Assembly (NCBI RefSeq): GCF_025426255.1
Contig: NZ_CP104861.1
Coordinates: 1,736,001 to 1,800,000 of the forward strand
Length of the DNA stretch: 64,000 bases
DNA from: Pseudomonas fragi
GTDB taxonomy: Bacteria; Pseudomonadota; Gammaproteobacteria; Pseudomonadales; Pseudomonadaceae
Direction: 5' to 3'
The position numbers were made by a program, and so were the translations under genes. Positions 38,167-46,304 of this stretch are shown here, piece after piece. Within the stretch, counting starts at the first letter, position 1. The number at the start of each line of letters is the position of its first letter. Below the pieces are notes generated by a model. That model did not search any database and had not been told where the DNA came from. It was given only the letters and a program-made list of their open reading frames with translations.

Positions 38167-38285
38167 TTCTTAAATCCTTGTGAGAAAACACACATAAGAT
38201 GCAAGGGTAACCCAGCGCGGAGGGCTAGGCCAGCCGCACCACGCCAGTGCACGCATCTCATGCTCTAGAGGCCGTGTCTGAGGCC

Positions 38286-39668
38286 TTAAATTACCCGCGA
38301 ATAACGCTGGCGGGTTTGTTGCTCCAGATAGGCATCGAACACCATGCACACAGAGCGCACCAGTAACCGTCCGGCAGGCAGTACGGTCAACTGCTGGTCG
38401 TCCAGGGCAATCAGGCCGTCGGCGGCCATGGTCTTGAGCATTGGCCACTGCGGGGCAAAATACCCGCAGAAGTCGATATTGAACGCCTGCTCTATGCATG
38501 CAAACGGCACATGTAAATTGCAAATGATCTGCTGGATAACCTCGCGGCGGATACGATCGTCCTGATTGCACAACAGGCCGCGGCCGGTGGCGAGCTGGCC
38601 GCTGGCCAGGGTGCGCTGGTAGCTCGCCAGGTCGCTGTCGTTCTGGCAGTACAGGTCGCCAATCTGGCTGATGGCCGAGACGCCAAGACCGATCAGGTCG
38701 CAATGGCCGTGGGTGGTGTAGCCCTGAAAATTGCGTTGCAGGGTGGATTCTTCCTGGGCGATCGCCAGTTCGTCGTCCGGCAGTGCGAAGTGGTCCATGC
38801 CGATATAGCGATAGCCCGCGCCGGTCAGTTGTTCGATGGTGCGCTCCAGCATCTGCAATTTGGCGGCAGGCGAGGGGAGTTCGTTGGTGTTGATCCGGCG
38901 TTGAGGCATAAAGCGTTCAGGCAAGTGGGCGTAGTTGAACACTGACAACCGGTCCGGCTGCAAGCTGATCACTTCGTCAATGGTGCGCGCAAAGGCCTCC
39001 GGGGTTTGCTTGGGCAAGCCGTAGATCAGGTCGATATTGATCGAGCGAAATTGCAGGGTGCGTGCCGCGTCGATCACCGCCCGAGTTTCCTCCAGGCTTT
39101 GCATCCGATTGACCGCCCGCTGTACGTCTGGGTCGAGGTCCTGCAGGCCTATGCTGACACGGTTGAAACCCAGTTCACGTAATAGGCCCATAGTCGACCA
39201 GTCGGCTTCCCGCGGGTCGATTTCGATCCCGTAATCGCCTGAGTCGTCGTCCAACAGGTTGAAGTGCTGGCGCAGCTTGGCCATCAATTGGCGCAGTTCA
39301 TCGTGACTGAGAAAAGTCGGTGTGCCGCCCCCGAAGTGCAATTGCTCGACCTTTTGCTTCGGATCGAGGTGGCAGGCAATCATCTGGATTTCCTGCTCGA
39401 GCTTTTGCAAATAAGGCTGTGCTCGGCCACGGTCTTTGGTGATGACTTTGTTGCAGGCGCAGTAGTAGCAAATATTTGCGCAGAACGGCACGTGGACGTA
39501 TAGCGACAACGGACGCTGCGCCTTGCGGCTTTCGCGCAGGGCGTGCAACAGGTCGAACGGGCTGACCTGACTGTTGAACTGCATCGCTGTGGGATACGAG
39601 GTGTAGCGTGGTCCGGCCAAGTCGTAGCGGCGGATCAAGTCTGGGTCCCAACGAATGGCGTCGAGCAT
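38286..39668 (-). CDS. hemN: Oxygen-independent coproporphyrinogen III oxidase HemN
   Basis: HemN is a radical-SAM enzyme that decarboxylates coproporphyrinogen III for haem synthesis when oxygen is low. The cluster motif C63-x3-C67-x2-C70 followed by C72 is intact in PFCANICYYCACN, and LHFGGGTPTFLS follows. The length of 460 residues is normal. A perfect Anr box and a fitting -10 lie upstream, so anaerobic induction is strongly indicated. It supplies haem for the cbb3 oxidases encoded nearby. Confidence 0.96.
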   Translation of the reverse strand: MLDAIRWDPDLIRRYDLAGPRYTSYPTAMQFNSQVSPFDLLHALRESRKAQRPLSLYVHVPFCANICYYCACNKVITKDRGRAQPYLQKLEQEIQMIACHLDPKQKVEQLHFGGGTPTFLSHDELRQLMAKLRQHFNLLDDDSGDYGIEIDPREADWSTMGLLRELGFNRVSIGLQDLDPDVQRAVNRMQSLEETRAVIDAARTLQFRSINIDLIYGLPKQTPEAFARTIDEVISLQPDRLSVFNYAHLPERFMPQRRINTNELPSPAAKLQMLERTIEQLTGAGYRYIGMDHFALPDDELAIAQEESTLQRNFQGYTTHGHCDLIGLGVSAISQIGDLYCQNDSDLASYQRTLASGQLATGRGLLCNQDDRIRREVIQQIICNLHVPFACIEQAFNIDFCGYFAPQWPMLKTMAADGLIALDDQQLTVLPAGRLLVRSVCMVFDAYLEQQTRQRYSRVI

Positions 39669-39704
39669 GCGGGCATTCCCCTGGGATGGCTGGCAATGCG
39701 CAGG

Positions 39705-39710
39705 AGTCTA
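39705..39710 (-). promoter_or_regulatory. -10 box of the Anr-dependent hemN promoter
   Basis: TAGACT on the minus strand (39710 to 39705). With a start near 39698 the Anr box centre falls at about -41.5, the class II activation position. Confidence 0.6.
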
Positions 39711-39732
39711 GGGGGTGGGGCGTTGTGGCATC

Positions 39733-39746
39733 TTGATTTGCATCAA
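39733..39746 (-). promoter_or_regulatory. Perfect Anr box upstream of hemN
   Basis: TTGAT-TTGC-ATCAA matches the Anr/FNR consensus TTGAT-N4-ATCAA at every fixed base. It lies 65 nt before the hemN ATG. Confidence 0.9.
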
Positions 39747-39812
39747 CGGCTATGATTGGCAGCATTTTTGGTAGATACACTGTTCCCGCTCAAGCGGGGT
39801 CCGCAAATCCTC

Positions 39813-39846
39813 GTAGCAGCAGCCTCGTTCCTTCGGCAGCTGCTAC
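39813..39846. repeat. Solo REP unit, family A
   Basis: A short GTAGCAG left end joins directly to the conserved family A right arm ending CAGCTGCTAC. It is the only copy here without a spacer between the arms. It lies between the hemN promoter and the 3' end of the next gene. Confidence 0.75.
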
Positions 39847-39858
39847 TAAGTATTAAGT

Positions 39859-40542
39859 CTAATGCCCCATCAGCCAATGCTGATGCGGGCCGGGCAGGGT
39901 CCAGATGCCGAACAGGATCACCAGCAGTCCTCCGGCCATGCGCACGCTACGTTTGCGCAGCAGTGCAGTGACACGTTCGGCAGCGAGGCCGGTAGCCAGC
40001 AATACGGGCCAGGTGCCAAGACCAAACGCCAGCATCAGCAATGCGCTGTCGATGGCGCTGCCCTGGCTGGCGGACCAGATCAGCGTGCTGTACACCAACC
40101 CGCATGGCAGCCAGCCCCAGAGCGCGCCCAGCAGCAAGGCGCGGGGCAGGCTCGACACCGGCAGCAGGCGGTTGGCTACGGGCTGGATATGCCGCCACAG
40201 CCCGCGGCCCAGGCTTTCAATACGGGTCAGACCGCTCCACCAGCCCGCCAGGTACAGGCCCATGCAAATTAGCAATAACCCGGCCAGAATGCGCATGTAC
40301 ATGGCGCCGGGGCTGTTGGCCACGGCCCAGCCTGCCAGCCCCAGCAGTAATCCCGCCGTGGCATAGCTGAGTATTCTGCCGAGGTTGTAAGCCAGCAGCA
40401 GCCTGAAGCGTCGGCTGCGTTGCTCTTTTGGGATGGCCAGAGTCAGCGCGCCCATCAGGCCACCACACATGCCCAGGCAATGCCCGCCTCCGAGCAGGCC
40501 TAAAATCACGGCGGAAACCAGCAGTGGCGCTAGCTCAAGCAT
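39859..40542 (-). CDS. TauE/SafE-family membrane protein next to the cbb3 assembly genes
   Basis: This polytopic inner-membrane protein (227 residues, about six helices) begins MLELAPLLVSAVILGLLGGGHCLGMCGGLMGALTLA. The GHCxGMCGG motif marks the subfamily found with cbb3 oxidase genes and with urease-accessory UreH-like proteins. Its position directly after ccoS, with an 8-nt overlap, suggests a role in oxidase maturation, perhaps copper handling. That role is inferred. The long upstream frame was dropped because it only shadows ccoS. Confidence 0.85.
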   Translation of the reverse strand: MLELAPLLVSAVILGLLGGGHCLGMCGGLMGALTLAIPKEQRSRRFRLLLAYNLGRILSYATAGLLLGLAGWAVANSPGAMYMRILAGLLLICMGLYLAGWWSGLTRIESLGRGLWRHIQPVANRLLPVSSLPRALLLGALWGWLPCGLVYSTLIWSASQGSAIDSALLMLAFGLGTWPVLLATGLAAERVTALLRKRSVRMAGGLLVILFGIWTLPGPHQHWLMGH

Positions 40543-40765
40543 GGGGAGGGTTTTTGGTGTCGGTGTCGGTAATCGACTCCGGGTGTTGGCTCTTGGCTTC
40601 TTCGACGGCAGCGGTGTGCTGTGGGTCTTGATCGTCGAACAGGATGCTGTGGGCAGGGCTGTCCAGGTCGTCGTACTGGCCACTGTCGACCGCCCAAAAG
40701 AAAATGAAAATGCAGATGGCGACAATCAGCAGGGCCGCAGGAATCATGACGTATAGCGCTGGCAT
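40535..40765 (-). CDS. ccoS: cbb3-type cytochrome oxidase assembly protein CcoS
   Basis: This 76-residue protein has one N-terminal membrane helix (LYVMIPAALLIVAICIFIFFWAV) followed by SGQYDDLDSPAHSILFDD, the CcoS signature. CcoS is needed for cofactor insertion into the cbb3 oxidase. The start is the ATG at 40765, 20 nt after ccoI. The longer frame beginning at 40972 lies over ccoI and is not real. Its stop overlaps the TauE/SafE gene. Confidence 0.93.
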   Translation of the reverse strand: MPALYVMIPAALLIVAICIFIFFWAVDSGQYDDLDSPAHSILFDDQDPQHTAAVEEAKSQHPESITDTDTKNPPHA

Positions 40766-40785
40766 ATGGGCTCCAGGCGACCGGT

Positions 40786-43236
40786 TCAGACCGGCAGCGG
40801 GCGGGTGTGTGGCATGACTGGAGTATGCGCCTGATGGGGCATGCGAGTCAGGCGCAAGGCATTGAGCACCACGGTCAATGAGCTGATCGACATGCCGATG
40901 GCGGCCCAGATCGGCGTGATCCAGCCCAGCGCGGCAAATGGCAGCATAAGGCCATTGTACAGACCGGCCCACAGCAGATTTTCGATGATCACTCGCCGGG
41001 TTCGGCGTGCCAGGCCAAAGGCTTGTACCAGGGCATCCAGGCGATTGGACAGCAGCACGGCATCGGCACTGGTTTTCGCCAGGTCAGTGGCCGAGCCCAT
41101 TGCCACGCTGATATCGGCGGCGGCGAGTACCGGGACATCGTTGACCCCGTCACCCAGCATCAGCACCTTGCGCCCCTGTGCGTGCAATTGTTGCAAGACC
41201 CGCAGTTTGTCATCCGGGCGCAAGCCACCCTGAGCTTCATCAATTCCCAGTTCGGCGGCCACGCTGGCGACCATTGGCGAGCTGTCGCCCGAGAGCAGCA
41301 GAGTGCGCCAGCCGCGAGCCCTGCAGGCGGCGAGCAACGCGGGAGCATCGTCGCGAAGGCGGTCATCCAGAACAAACCAGGCCAGTACGCCCGTGGTGTC
41401 GCCCAATAGCAGCCATTGGCCGGGTTCGTCCGGCATGTGGGGGATTTGACACTGGCTCAGCTCGCAGACAAATCCCGGCTGACCAATGCGCACACGTTGC
41501 GTGCCGACCAGGCCTTCAAGGCCCAGCCCCGGAGTACTGTGGACTTCCTCTGCGGCTTGTGGGGCGCGACCAAATGCACGGGCAATTGGGTGCTCGGAGC
41601 GGTTTTCGAGCGCCGCGGCGAGGGCCAGGCACTGATCGCTGTCCAGGTCGCGCAACGGGCGAATGGCGCGCAGGGCCAGACGACCTTCGGTCAAGGTGCC
41701 GGTCTTGTCGAAGATCACCGTGTCGATCTGGTTCAGGCCCTCGATCACGTGGCCGCGAGTCAGAAGCAAGCCCAGCTTGTGCAGGGTGCCGGTGGCGGCG
41801 GTGAGTGCGGTAGGCGTCGCCAGAGACAGTGCGCAAGGGCAGGTGGCCACCAACATCGCCAGGACAATCCAGAACGCCCGTGATGGGTCAAGTTGCCACC
41901 ACAACAAGCCGATCCCGGCGGCCGCGATCAGCGAGAACAGCAAGAACCATTGCGCGGCCTTGTCGGCAATTTCCGCCAAGCGTGGCTTTTCAGTTTGCGC
42001 GCGGTCGAGCAAGCGCACGATGGCGGACAGGCGGGTATCCTGGCCCAGCGCCATGACTTCAATGGTCAGCGCGCCTTCGACATTCAGGGTGCCTGCCGTT
42101 ACTGCGTCGCCGATGCGGCGTGGTTGTGGCAGATACTCGCCGGTCAAAAGGGACTCATCGATGCTTGACTGGCCATCAAGTATCTTGCCGTCCGCCGGAA
42201 GGATTGCACCGGGGTGGACCAACACGTGGTCGCCGACTTTAAGCTCGGTCAGCAGGATACGTTCGCTTTGGCCGTCGGCACTCAGGCGCAGGCAGGAGGC
42301 AGGCAGCAGATTGACCAACTGCGCGGTAGCTGCAGCCGTGCGCTCGCGGGCGCGGCGTTCGAGGTAGCGCCCGGCCAGCAAAAACAGGGCAAACATGCCG
42401 ACAGCATCGAAGTACAGCTCGCCGATCCCAGTGATGGCAGTCCAGATCCCGGCAATATAAGCGCCGCCGATGGCCAGAGACACCGATACGTCCATGGTCA
42501 GGTGGCGGGTGCGCAGGTCGCGCATGGCGCCCTTGAAAAAGGGTGCGCAACTGTAGAACACGATTGGGGTGGTCAGGAACAGCGCGACCCAGCGCAGGAT
42601 GGTGTGCATCTCGGGGCTGAGGTCGATATTGAATTCGGGCCAGGTGGCCATGGTTGCCATCATTGCCTGAAACCACAACAGCCCGGCAACTCCAAGCTGG
42701 CGCAAGGCCAGACGGTTTTCGCTGGCCAGTTGTTCGGTGGCGCGATCGGCCTGGTAGGGGTGCGCGGCATAACCGATGTGGCGCAGCTCACTGAGGATTT
42801 CGCTTAACGGCAACTGGCTGTCGTCCCAGCGCACGTGCAAGCGATGGTTGGACAGGTTGAGCCGTGCTTCGCTCACGGCAGGCAGGCGGCGCAGGTCTTT
42901 CTCAATCAGCCAGCCACAGGCCGCGCAACTGATGCCTTCGATCAACAGGGTGGTTTCGGCTTGTTCGCCTTCGTGTCGGACAAAGGGTTTTTGTACGTCA
43001 GGGCGGTCATACAGCGCCAACTCCTCAACCAGTTGCACGGGCAGTGCTTCAGGGTTGGCACAAGGTTCACTGCGATGCTGGTAATAGCTTTCGAGGCCGC
43101 CGGCCACGATGGCTTCGGCCACCGCCTGGCAGCCTGGGCAGCAGAACTCGCGAACCTCGCCCAGAACAACGGCGGTGAACCGGCTGCCAGGCGGGACGGG
43201 CAGGGCGCAGTGATAGCAGGGTACGGGAGAGGTCAT
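40786..43236 (-). CDS. ccoI: Copper-transporting P-type ATPase CcoI/FixI
   Basis: CcoI exports copper to the periplasmic side for the Cu-B centre of the cbb3 oxidase. Its 816 residues begin with a Cys-rich segment (C7, C10, then FCCPGC at 31-36) and a heavy-metal domain GISCAACG (C104, C107). Eight membrane helices hold the CPC motif in ATCPCALSLATPT. The phosphorylation site DKTGTLTEG and GDGVNDVPVLAAADISVAMG follow. It belongs to the ccoG-ccoH-ccoI-ccoS set and is distinct from detoxifying CopA by context and its N-terminal Cys-rich domain. Confidence 0.95.
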   Translation of the reverse strand: MTSPVPCYHCALPVPPGSRFTAVVLGEVREFCCPGCQAVAEAIVAGGLESYYQHRSEPCANPEALPVQLVEELALYDRPDVQKPFVRHEGEQAETTLLIEGISCAACGWLIEKDLRRLPAVSEARLNLSNHRLHVRWDDSQLPLSEILSELRHIGYAAHPYQADRATEQLASENRLALRQLGVAGLLWFQAMMATMATWPEFNIDLSPEMHTILRWVALFLTTPIVFYSCAPFFKGAMRDLRTRHLTMDVSVSLAIGGAYIAGIWTAITGIGELYFDAVGMFALFLLAGRYLERRARERTAAATAQLVNLLPASCLRLSADGQSERILLTELKVGDHVLVHPGAILPADGKILDGQSSIDESLLTGEYLPQPRRIGDAVTAGTLNVEGALTIEVMALGQDTRLSAIVRLLDRAQTEKPRLAEIADKAAQWFLLFSLIAAAGIGLLWWQLDPSRAFWIVLAMLVATCPCALSLATPTALTAATGTLHKLGLLLTRGHVIEGLNQIDTVIFDKTGTLTEGRLALRAIRPLRDLDSDQCLALAAALENRSEHPIARAFGRAPQAAEEVHSTPGLGLEGLVGTQRVRIGQPGFVCELSQCQIPHMPDEPGQWLLLGDTTGVLAWFVLDDRLRDDAPALLAACRARGWRTLLLSGDSSPMVASVAAELGIDEAQGGLRPDDKLRVLQQLHAQGRKVLMLGDGVNDVPVLAAADISVAMGSATDLAKTSADAVLLSNRLDALVQAFGLARRTRRVIIENLLWAGLYNGLMLPFAALGWITPIWAAIGMSISSLTVVLNALRLTRMPHQAHTPVMPHTRPLPV

Positions 43237-43264
43237 GGAGATCTATCGCGATGGAAGTACGCCA

Positions 43265-43311
43265 TCGCGAGCAAGCCCGCTCCCACGAATGAGGAGCAGG
43301 CTTGCTCGCGA
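43265..43311. repeat. REP-type hairpin between ccoH and ccoI, family C
   Basis: Arms 43265-43283 (TCGCGAGCAAGCCCGCTCC) and 43293-43311 are inverted copies with one G-A difference. It separates ccoH from ccoI inside one transcription unit and could lower read-through or protect the upstream mRNA. Confidence 0.8.
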
Positions 43312-43316
43312 CAAGG

Positions 43317-43859
43317 TTACTTCTTGTTGTGGTCTTCAGCGCCTTGAATCGGCTCGTCGCCCAGTAGCAGGTCCTTGTCGTGGCCGACCAGTTCCTCTTC
43401 GAAAAGGCGCCAGGTCTTGCCGTCTTCAACGCCCAGCAATTCGACAAAGCGGCGGCCTTCGATCTTGTCATCCAGTTGGCCGATGTAGCGCCCTGGTTCC
43501 GATGCGCTTTGGCTCAGGCTGACTTTACGGTCTTTTTCAGGTTGGGTCGGGGAGATCAGGTTGAGCTCCAAAGCTTGCGGCTTGCTGTTGCCCTCCAGCA
43601 GCAGCACAACTTCGCCGGTCATCTCGTCCAGACGCAGCTTGGCTTTCAATTGCAGAGTCTGGCCCAGCAGCTCACGGTCCAGCGCGCGGTTGATACCTTT
43701 GCCAGCCTCGTAGTAGTTGTCGTTAACCAGGTTGTCCGGGTTCTTTACGGCAATGGTGACCATGGACAGGGTCAAGGTCACCGAGCAGGCCAGGATAGCA
43801 ATGATGATCCATGGCCAAAGATGCTTGTACCAAGGGCTGGAGGCGTTTGCTGCGGGCAT
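43317..43859 (-). CDS. ccoH: FixH family protein (CcoH)
   Basis: CcoH/FixH is a membrane protein needed for stable assembly of cbb3 oxidase. The 180 residues have one N-terminal helix (WPWIIIAILACSVTLTLSMVTIAV) followed by KNPDNLVNDNYYEAGKGINRAL, the conserved FixH region, and a periplasmic beta-rich domain. It starts 11 nt after ccoG on the minus strand. Confidence 0.92.
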   Translation of the reverse strand: MPAANASSPWYKHLWPWIIIAILACSVTLTLSMVTIAVKNPDNLVNDNYYEAGKGINRALDRELLGQTLQLKAKLRLDEMTGEVVLLLEGNSKPQALELNLISPTQPEKDRKVSLSQSASEPGRYIGQLDDKIEGRRFVELLGVEDGKTWRLFEEELVGHDKDLLLGDEPIQGAEDHNKK

Positions 43860-43870
43860 GGCTGGCTCTC

Positions 43871-45286
43871 TTATCTGATTTGTGGGCCGATGAATCGGCT
43901 CTTGGCTTTAACATTAATGTCGTTGTTGTCGGCATCCTTGAGGATAAAGAACACCTCGTTGGTGCTCGACGGCAGCTTCTCGGGGGCAATCGACAGCTCG
44001 ACCGGCAGGCTGACGATATCGCCTGCTGCAACCTTGATTTCGCGTTTGCCCTGCAGCTTGAGGTCCGGCAGGCCAGTGGCGTCCAGCACGTAGGTGTGGT
44101 CTTGCTGGTCCTTGTTCATGATCTTCAGGCTGTAGACGTTTTCAATCCGGCCCTCAGCGTTTTCGCGGTAGAGCACGCGGTCTTTGCTGACGTCGAAACC
44201 GACCAGGGGGCGGGTAAAGAATGCGGCTGCCAGCAGTCCCATCATGGTCAGCAACACCAGCGCATAGCCAATCAGGCGCGGGCGCAGTTTGTGGGTGACC
44301 TGGCCCGAGAGGTTGTGCTCGGTGGTGTAGCTGATCAGGCCGCGAGGGTAGTTCATCTTGTCCATGATGCTGTCGCAGGCATCGATACATGCGGCGCAGC
44401 CAATGCACTCGATCTGCAGGCCGTCGCGGATATCAATGCCGGTCGGGCACACTTGTACGCACATGGTGCAGTCAATGCAGTCGCCCAGGCCTTGAGCCTT
44501 GTAGTCTGCATCTTTTTTACGCGGGCCACGGACTTCGCCGCGGCGCGGGTCGTACGACACGATCAGGGTGTCTTTATCAAACATCACGCTCTGGAAGCGC
44601 GCATACGGACACATGTAAATGCATACCTGTTCGCGCAGCCAGCCAGCGTTACCGTAAGTGGCGAGGGTGAAGAAGCCGACCCAGAAATAGGCCCAGCCAT
44701 CAGCCTGGCCGGTAAAGAAGTCGATGACCAGTTCTCGAATCGGTGAAAAGTAGCCGACAAAGGTCATGCCGGTGACAAAGCCGATCAATAGCCACAAGGA
44801 GTGCTTACTGAGTTTGCGCAGGAACTTGTTGGCGCTCATTGGCGCCTTGTCGAGCTTGATGCGCTGGTTGCGATCACCTTCGGTGACTTTTTCGCACCAC
44901 ATGAACACCCAGGTCCAGACGCTTTGCGGGCAGGTGTAGCCGCACCACACGCGCCCGGCATACACCGTAATAAAGAACAGGCCAAAAGCGGCCACGATCA
45001 GCAGCCCGGACAGCAGGATGAAATCCTGTGGCCAGAAGGTGGCGCCAAAAATAAAGAATTTACGCTCGGGAAGATTCCACCAGACGGCCTGGTGCCCGCC
45101 CCAGTTGAGCCACACCGTACCGAAATACAGCAGGAACAACACCGCGCCGCCTGCGATACGCAGGTTGCGGAAAAGTCCGGTAAAGGCACGGGTGTAGATT
45201 TTTTCCCGGGCTGCGTACAAATCGGTACTTTCAGTGGGTTTTTTGGCAGGTGGCGTAACGTTGTGTACAGGAATCTGATTGCTCAT
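43871..45286 (-). CDS. ccoG: Cytochrome c oxidase accessory protein CcoG
   Basis: CcoG is a polyferredoxin cupric reductase that feeds Cu(I) to cbb3 oxidase assembly. The 471 residues contain several membrane helices, WCGYTCPQSVWTWVF in the NapH-like part, and two 4Fe-4S motifs in CIDCTMCVQVCP and CIGCAACIDACD. A C-terminal Ig-like domain follows. It is the first gene of ccoGHIS. Upstream lies an FNR-like half-consensus box and an unusual palindrome. Confidence 0.95.
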   Translation of the reverse strand: MSNQIPVHNVTPPAKKPTESTDLYAAREKIYTRAFTGLFRNLRIAGGAVLFLLYFGTVWLNWGGHQAVWWNLPERKFFIFGATFWPQDFILLSGLLIVAAFGLFFITVYAGRVWCGYTCPQSVWTWVFMWCEKVTEGDRNQRIKLDKAPMSANKFLRKLSKHSLWLLIGFVTGMTFVGYFSPIRELVIDFFTGQADGWAYFWVGFFTLATYGNAGWLREQVCIYMCPYARFQSVMFDKDTLIVSYDPRRGEVRGPRKKDADYKAQGLGDCIDCTMCVQVCPTGIDIRDGLQIECIGCAACIDACDSIMDKMNYPRGLISYTTEHNLSGQVTHKLRPRLIGYALVLLTMMGLLAAAFFTRPLVGFDVSKDRVLYRENAEGRIENVYSLKIMNKDQQDHTYVLDATGLPDLKLQGKREIKVAAGDIVSLPVELSIAPEKLPSSTNEVFFILKDADNNDINVKAKSRFIGPQIR

Positions 45287-45434
45287 TAGTGCGTCCCACG
45301 GCAGTGGAAAATGCCTCGGTCAGTACATGCCGACCGCGGTCAGAAGGTGTAGCAGTGGCGTAATGATACGCCTGTGACTCTAGCTCAAGGGTGCGACCTT
45401 TGGTCGCGTTCCGGAAAAGAAGAAGTTGGTATAA

Positions 45435-45449
45435 GAGTTGTAACAACTC
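45435..45449. promoter_or_regulatory. 15-nt palindrome upstream of ccoG
   Basis: GAGTTGT-A-ACAACTC is a perfect 7+1+7 dyad, touching the FNR-like box at 45450-45463. It lies about 150 nt before ccoG and 65 nt before the end of the VapC gene's stop. It may bind a second regulator. Confidence 0.4.
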
Positions 45450-45463
45450 ATGACATGGATCAA
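45450..45463 (-). promoter_or_regulatory. Degenerate Anr-like box upstream of ccoG
   Basis: Read on the minus strand it is TTGAT-CCAT-GTCAT: a perfect left half site and a right half with 3 of 5 consensus bases. A TATACC at 45433-45428 could serve as -10. Confidence 0.4.
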
Positions 45464-45501
45464 TTGACTTAAGCGCTCAGGTCAGTTGTGTTCTGCCTGA
45501 G

Positions 45502-45912
45502 TCAAAGCTCCCAGGGATTGAGCACAGGGGCGCCGCTAAAGGCAAAATCCCGGGTATTGCGGGTAACTACGGTCATGTCATGCACCAGTGCGGTGGCTGC
45601 GATCAGCGCGTCGCATTCATTGCTGCGGTCAGGCACATGCAGGCGGGCACAGCGCCTGGCAACGGCGCCGTCAATTGACAGGACGCGCCCGGCAAAGGCG
45701 GGTATCACATGGGCTTCGAGCCAGTTGCGCAGTGGTGAGGCTTGCTCGGGGTCGCGGCGCTCAAGGCGCAGGATCCCGGTTTCGATTTCAAGCAGGGTAA
45801 TGGCCGAGATATACAGCCTGTAGGCGGGGACGCTGCGAGCCCAGGCTACCACTGCAGGGTCGGCCTGGGCTTTGCGCAGTTCTGAAACCACGTTGGTATC
45901 GAGCAGGAACAT
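45502..45912 (-). CDS. vapC: VapC-type toxin, PIN-domain ribonuclease
   Basis: This 136-residue PIN-domain protein has the acidic catalytic set D5 (LLDTNVVSEL), E42, D101 (ECDALIAATA) and D122 (VTRNTRDF). VapC toxins cleave RNA, often tRNA. The start codon overlaps the antitoxin stop by one base, the normal arrangement for a coupled pair. It lies between ccoG and the first cco operon and reads in the same direction. All catalytic residues are present, so it looks active. Confidence 0.9.
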   Translation of the reverse strand: MFLLDTNVVSELRKAQADPAVVAWARSVPAYRLYISAITLLEIETGILRLERRDPEQASPLRNWLEAHVIPAFAGRVLSIDGAVARRCARLHVPDRSNECDALIAATALVHDMTVVTRNTRDFAFSGAPVLNPWEL

Positions 45913-46163
45913 TAGAAATCCACTGGGCGCGGCGTGATGACTGCGCGTTCGGGTTCGAATTCAACCGGCGTTGTTTCGGGCATGACGAGCAGGTCGACAA
46001 TGCTGGTGTTCAGGCCGGTCAGCCGTTGGTACTCCTCCATGCATAGCAGTACATGGGCTGGGCGGCCACGGTCAGTGATGTAAACAGGCCCTTGTTGCGA
46101 TGCTTTTTTGGCACCGCTTGTGTCCTGGTTGAATTCACGGCTGGAAATAGTGGTGATGGTCAT
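45912..46163 (-). CDS. Phd/YefM-type antitoxin of the VapC pair
   Basis: This 83-residue protein starts MTITTISSREFNQDTSGAKKASQQGPVYITDRGRPAHVLL, the Phd/YefM DNA-binding fold, with an acidic C-terminus for toxin contact. GGAGGAT precedes the ATG at 46163, which decides against the longer frame. Such antitoxins also repress their own promoter, which would lie in the gap 46164-46248. Confidence 0.88.
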   Translation of the reverse strand: MTITTISSREFNQDTSGAKKASQQGPVYITDRGRPAHVLLCMEEYQRLTGLNTSIVDLLVMPETTPVEFEPERAVITPRPVDF

Positions 46164-46248
46164 AGGGATGATCCTCCCGATATTCAATGTAGAAACGTTA
46201 CTACTTTTGGCTGGCTCCCGGCAATTTAAAACACCGACTGAAACAAAA

Positions 46249-46285
46249 TGGCCCCGCCAACTTTCGTTGGCGGGGCCATTTTTTG
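46249..46285 (-). terminator. Bidirectional terminator after the first cco operon
   Basis: ATGGCCCCGCCAAC and GTTGGCGGGGCCAT form a perfect 14-bp stem around TTTC, with a T-run on one side and an A-run on the other. It ends ccoP1 transcription, so the antitoxin pair needs its own promoter. Confidence 0.92.
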
Positions 46286-46304
46286 TAGCTTTCAGACGAC
46301 TGCG

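Noticed and set aside
39859..40725. Longer form of the TauE/SafE gene from 40725
   Set aside because: The first 61 residues are polar and Pro/Thr-rich shadow of ccoS; the membrane protein begins at 40542.
40535..40972. Extended ccoS frame of 145 codons
   Set aside because: The first 69 codons lie over ccoI in another frame; the CcoS family starts at 40765.
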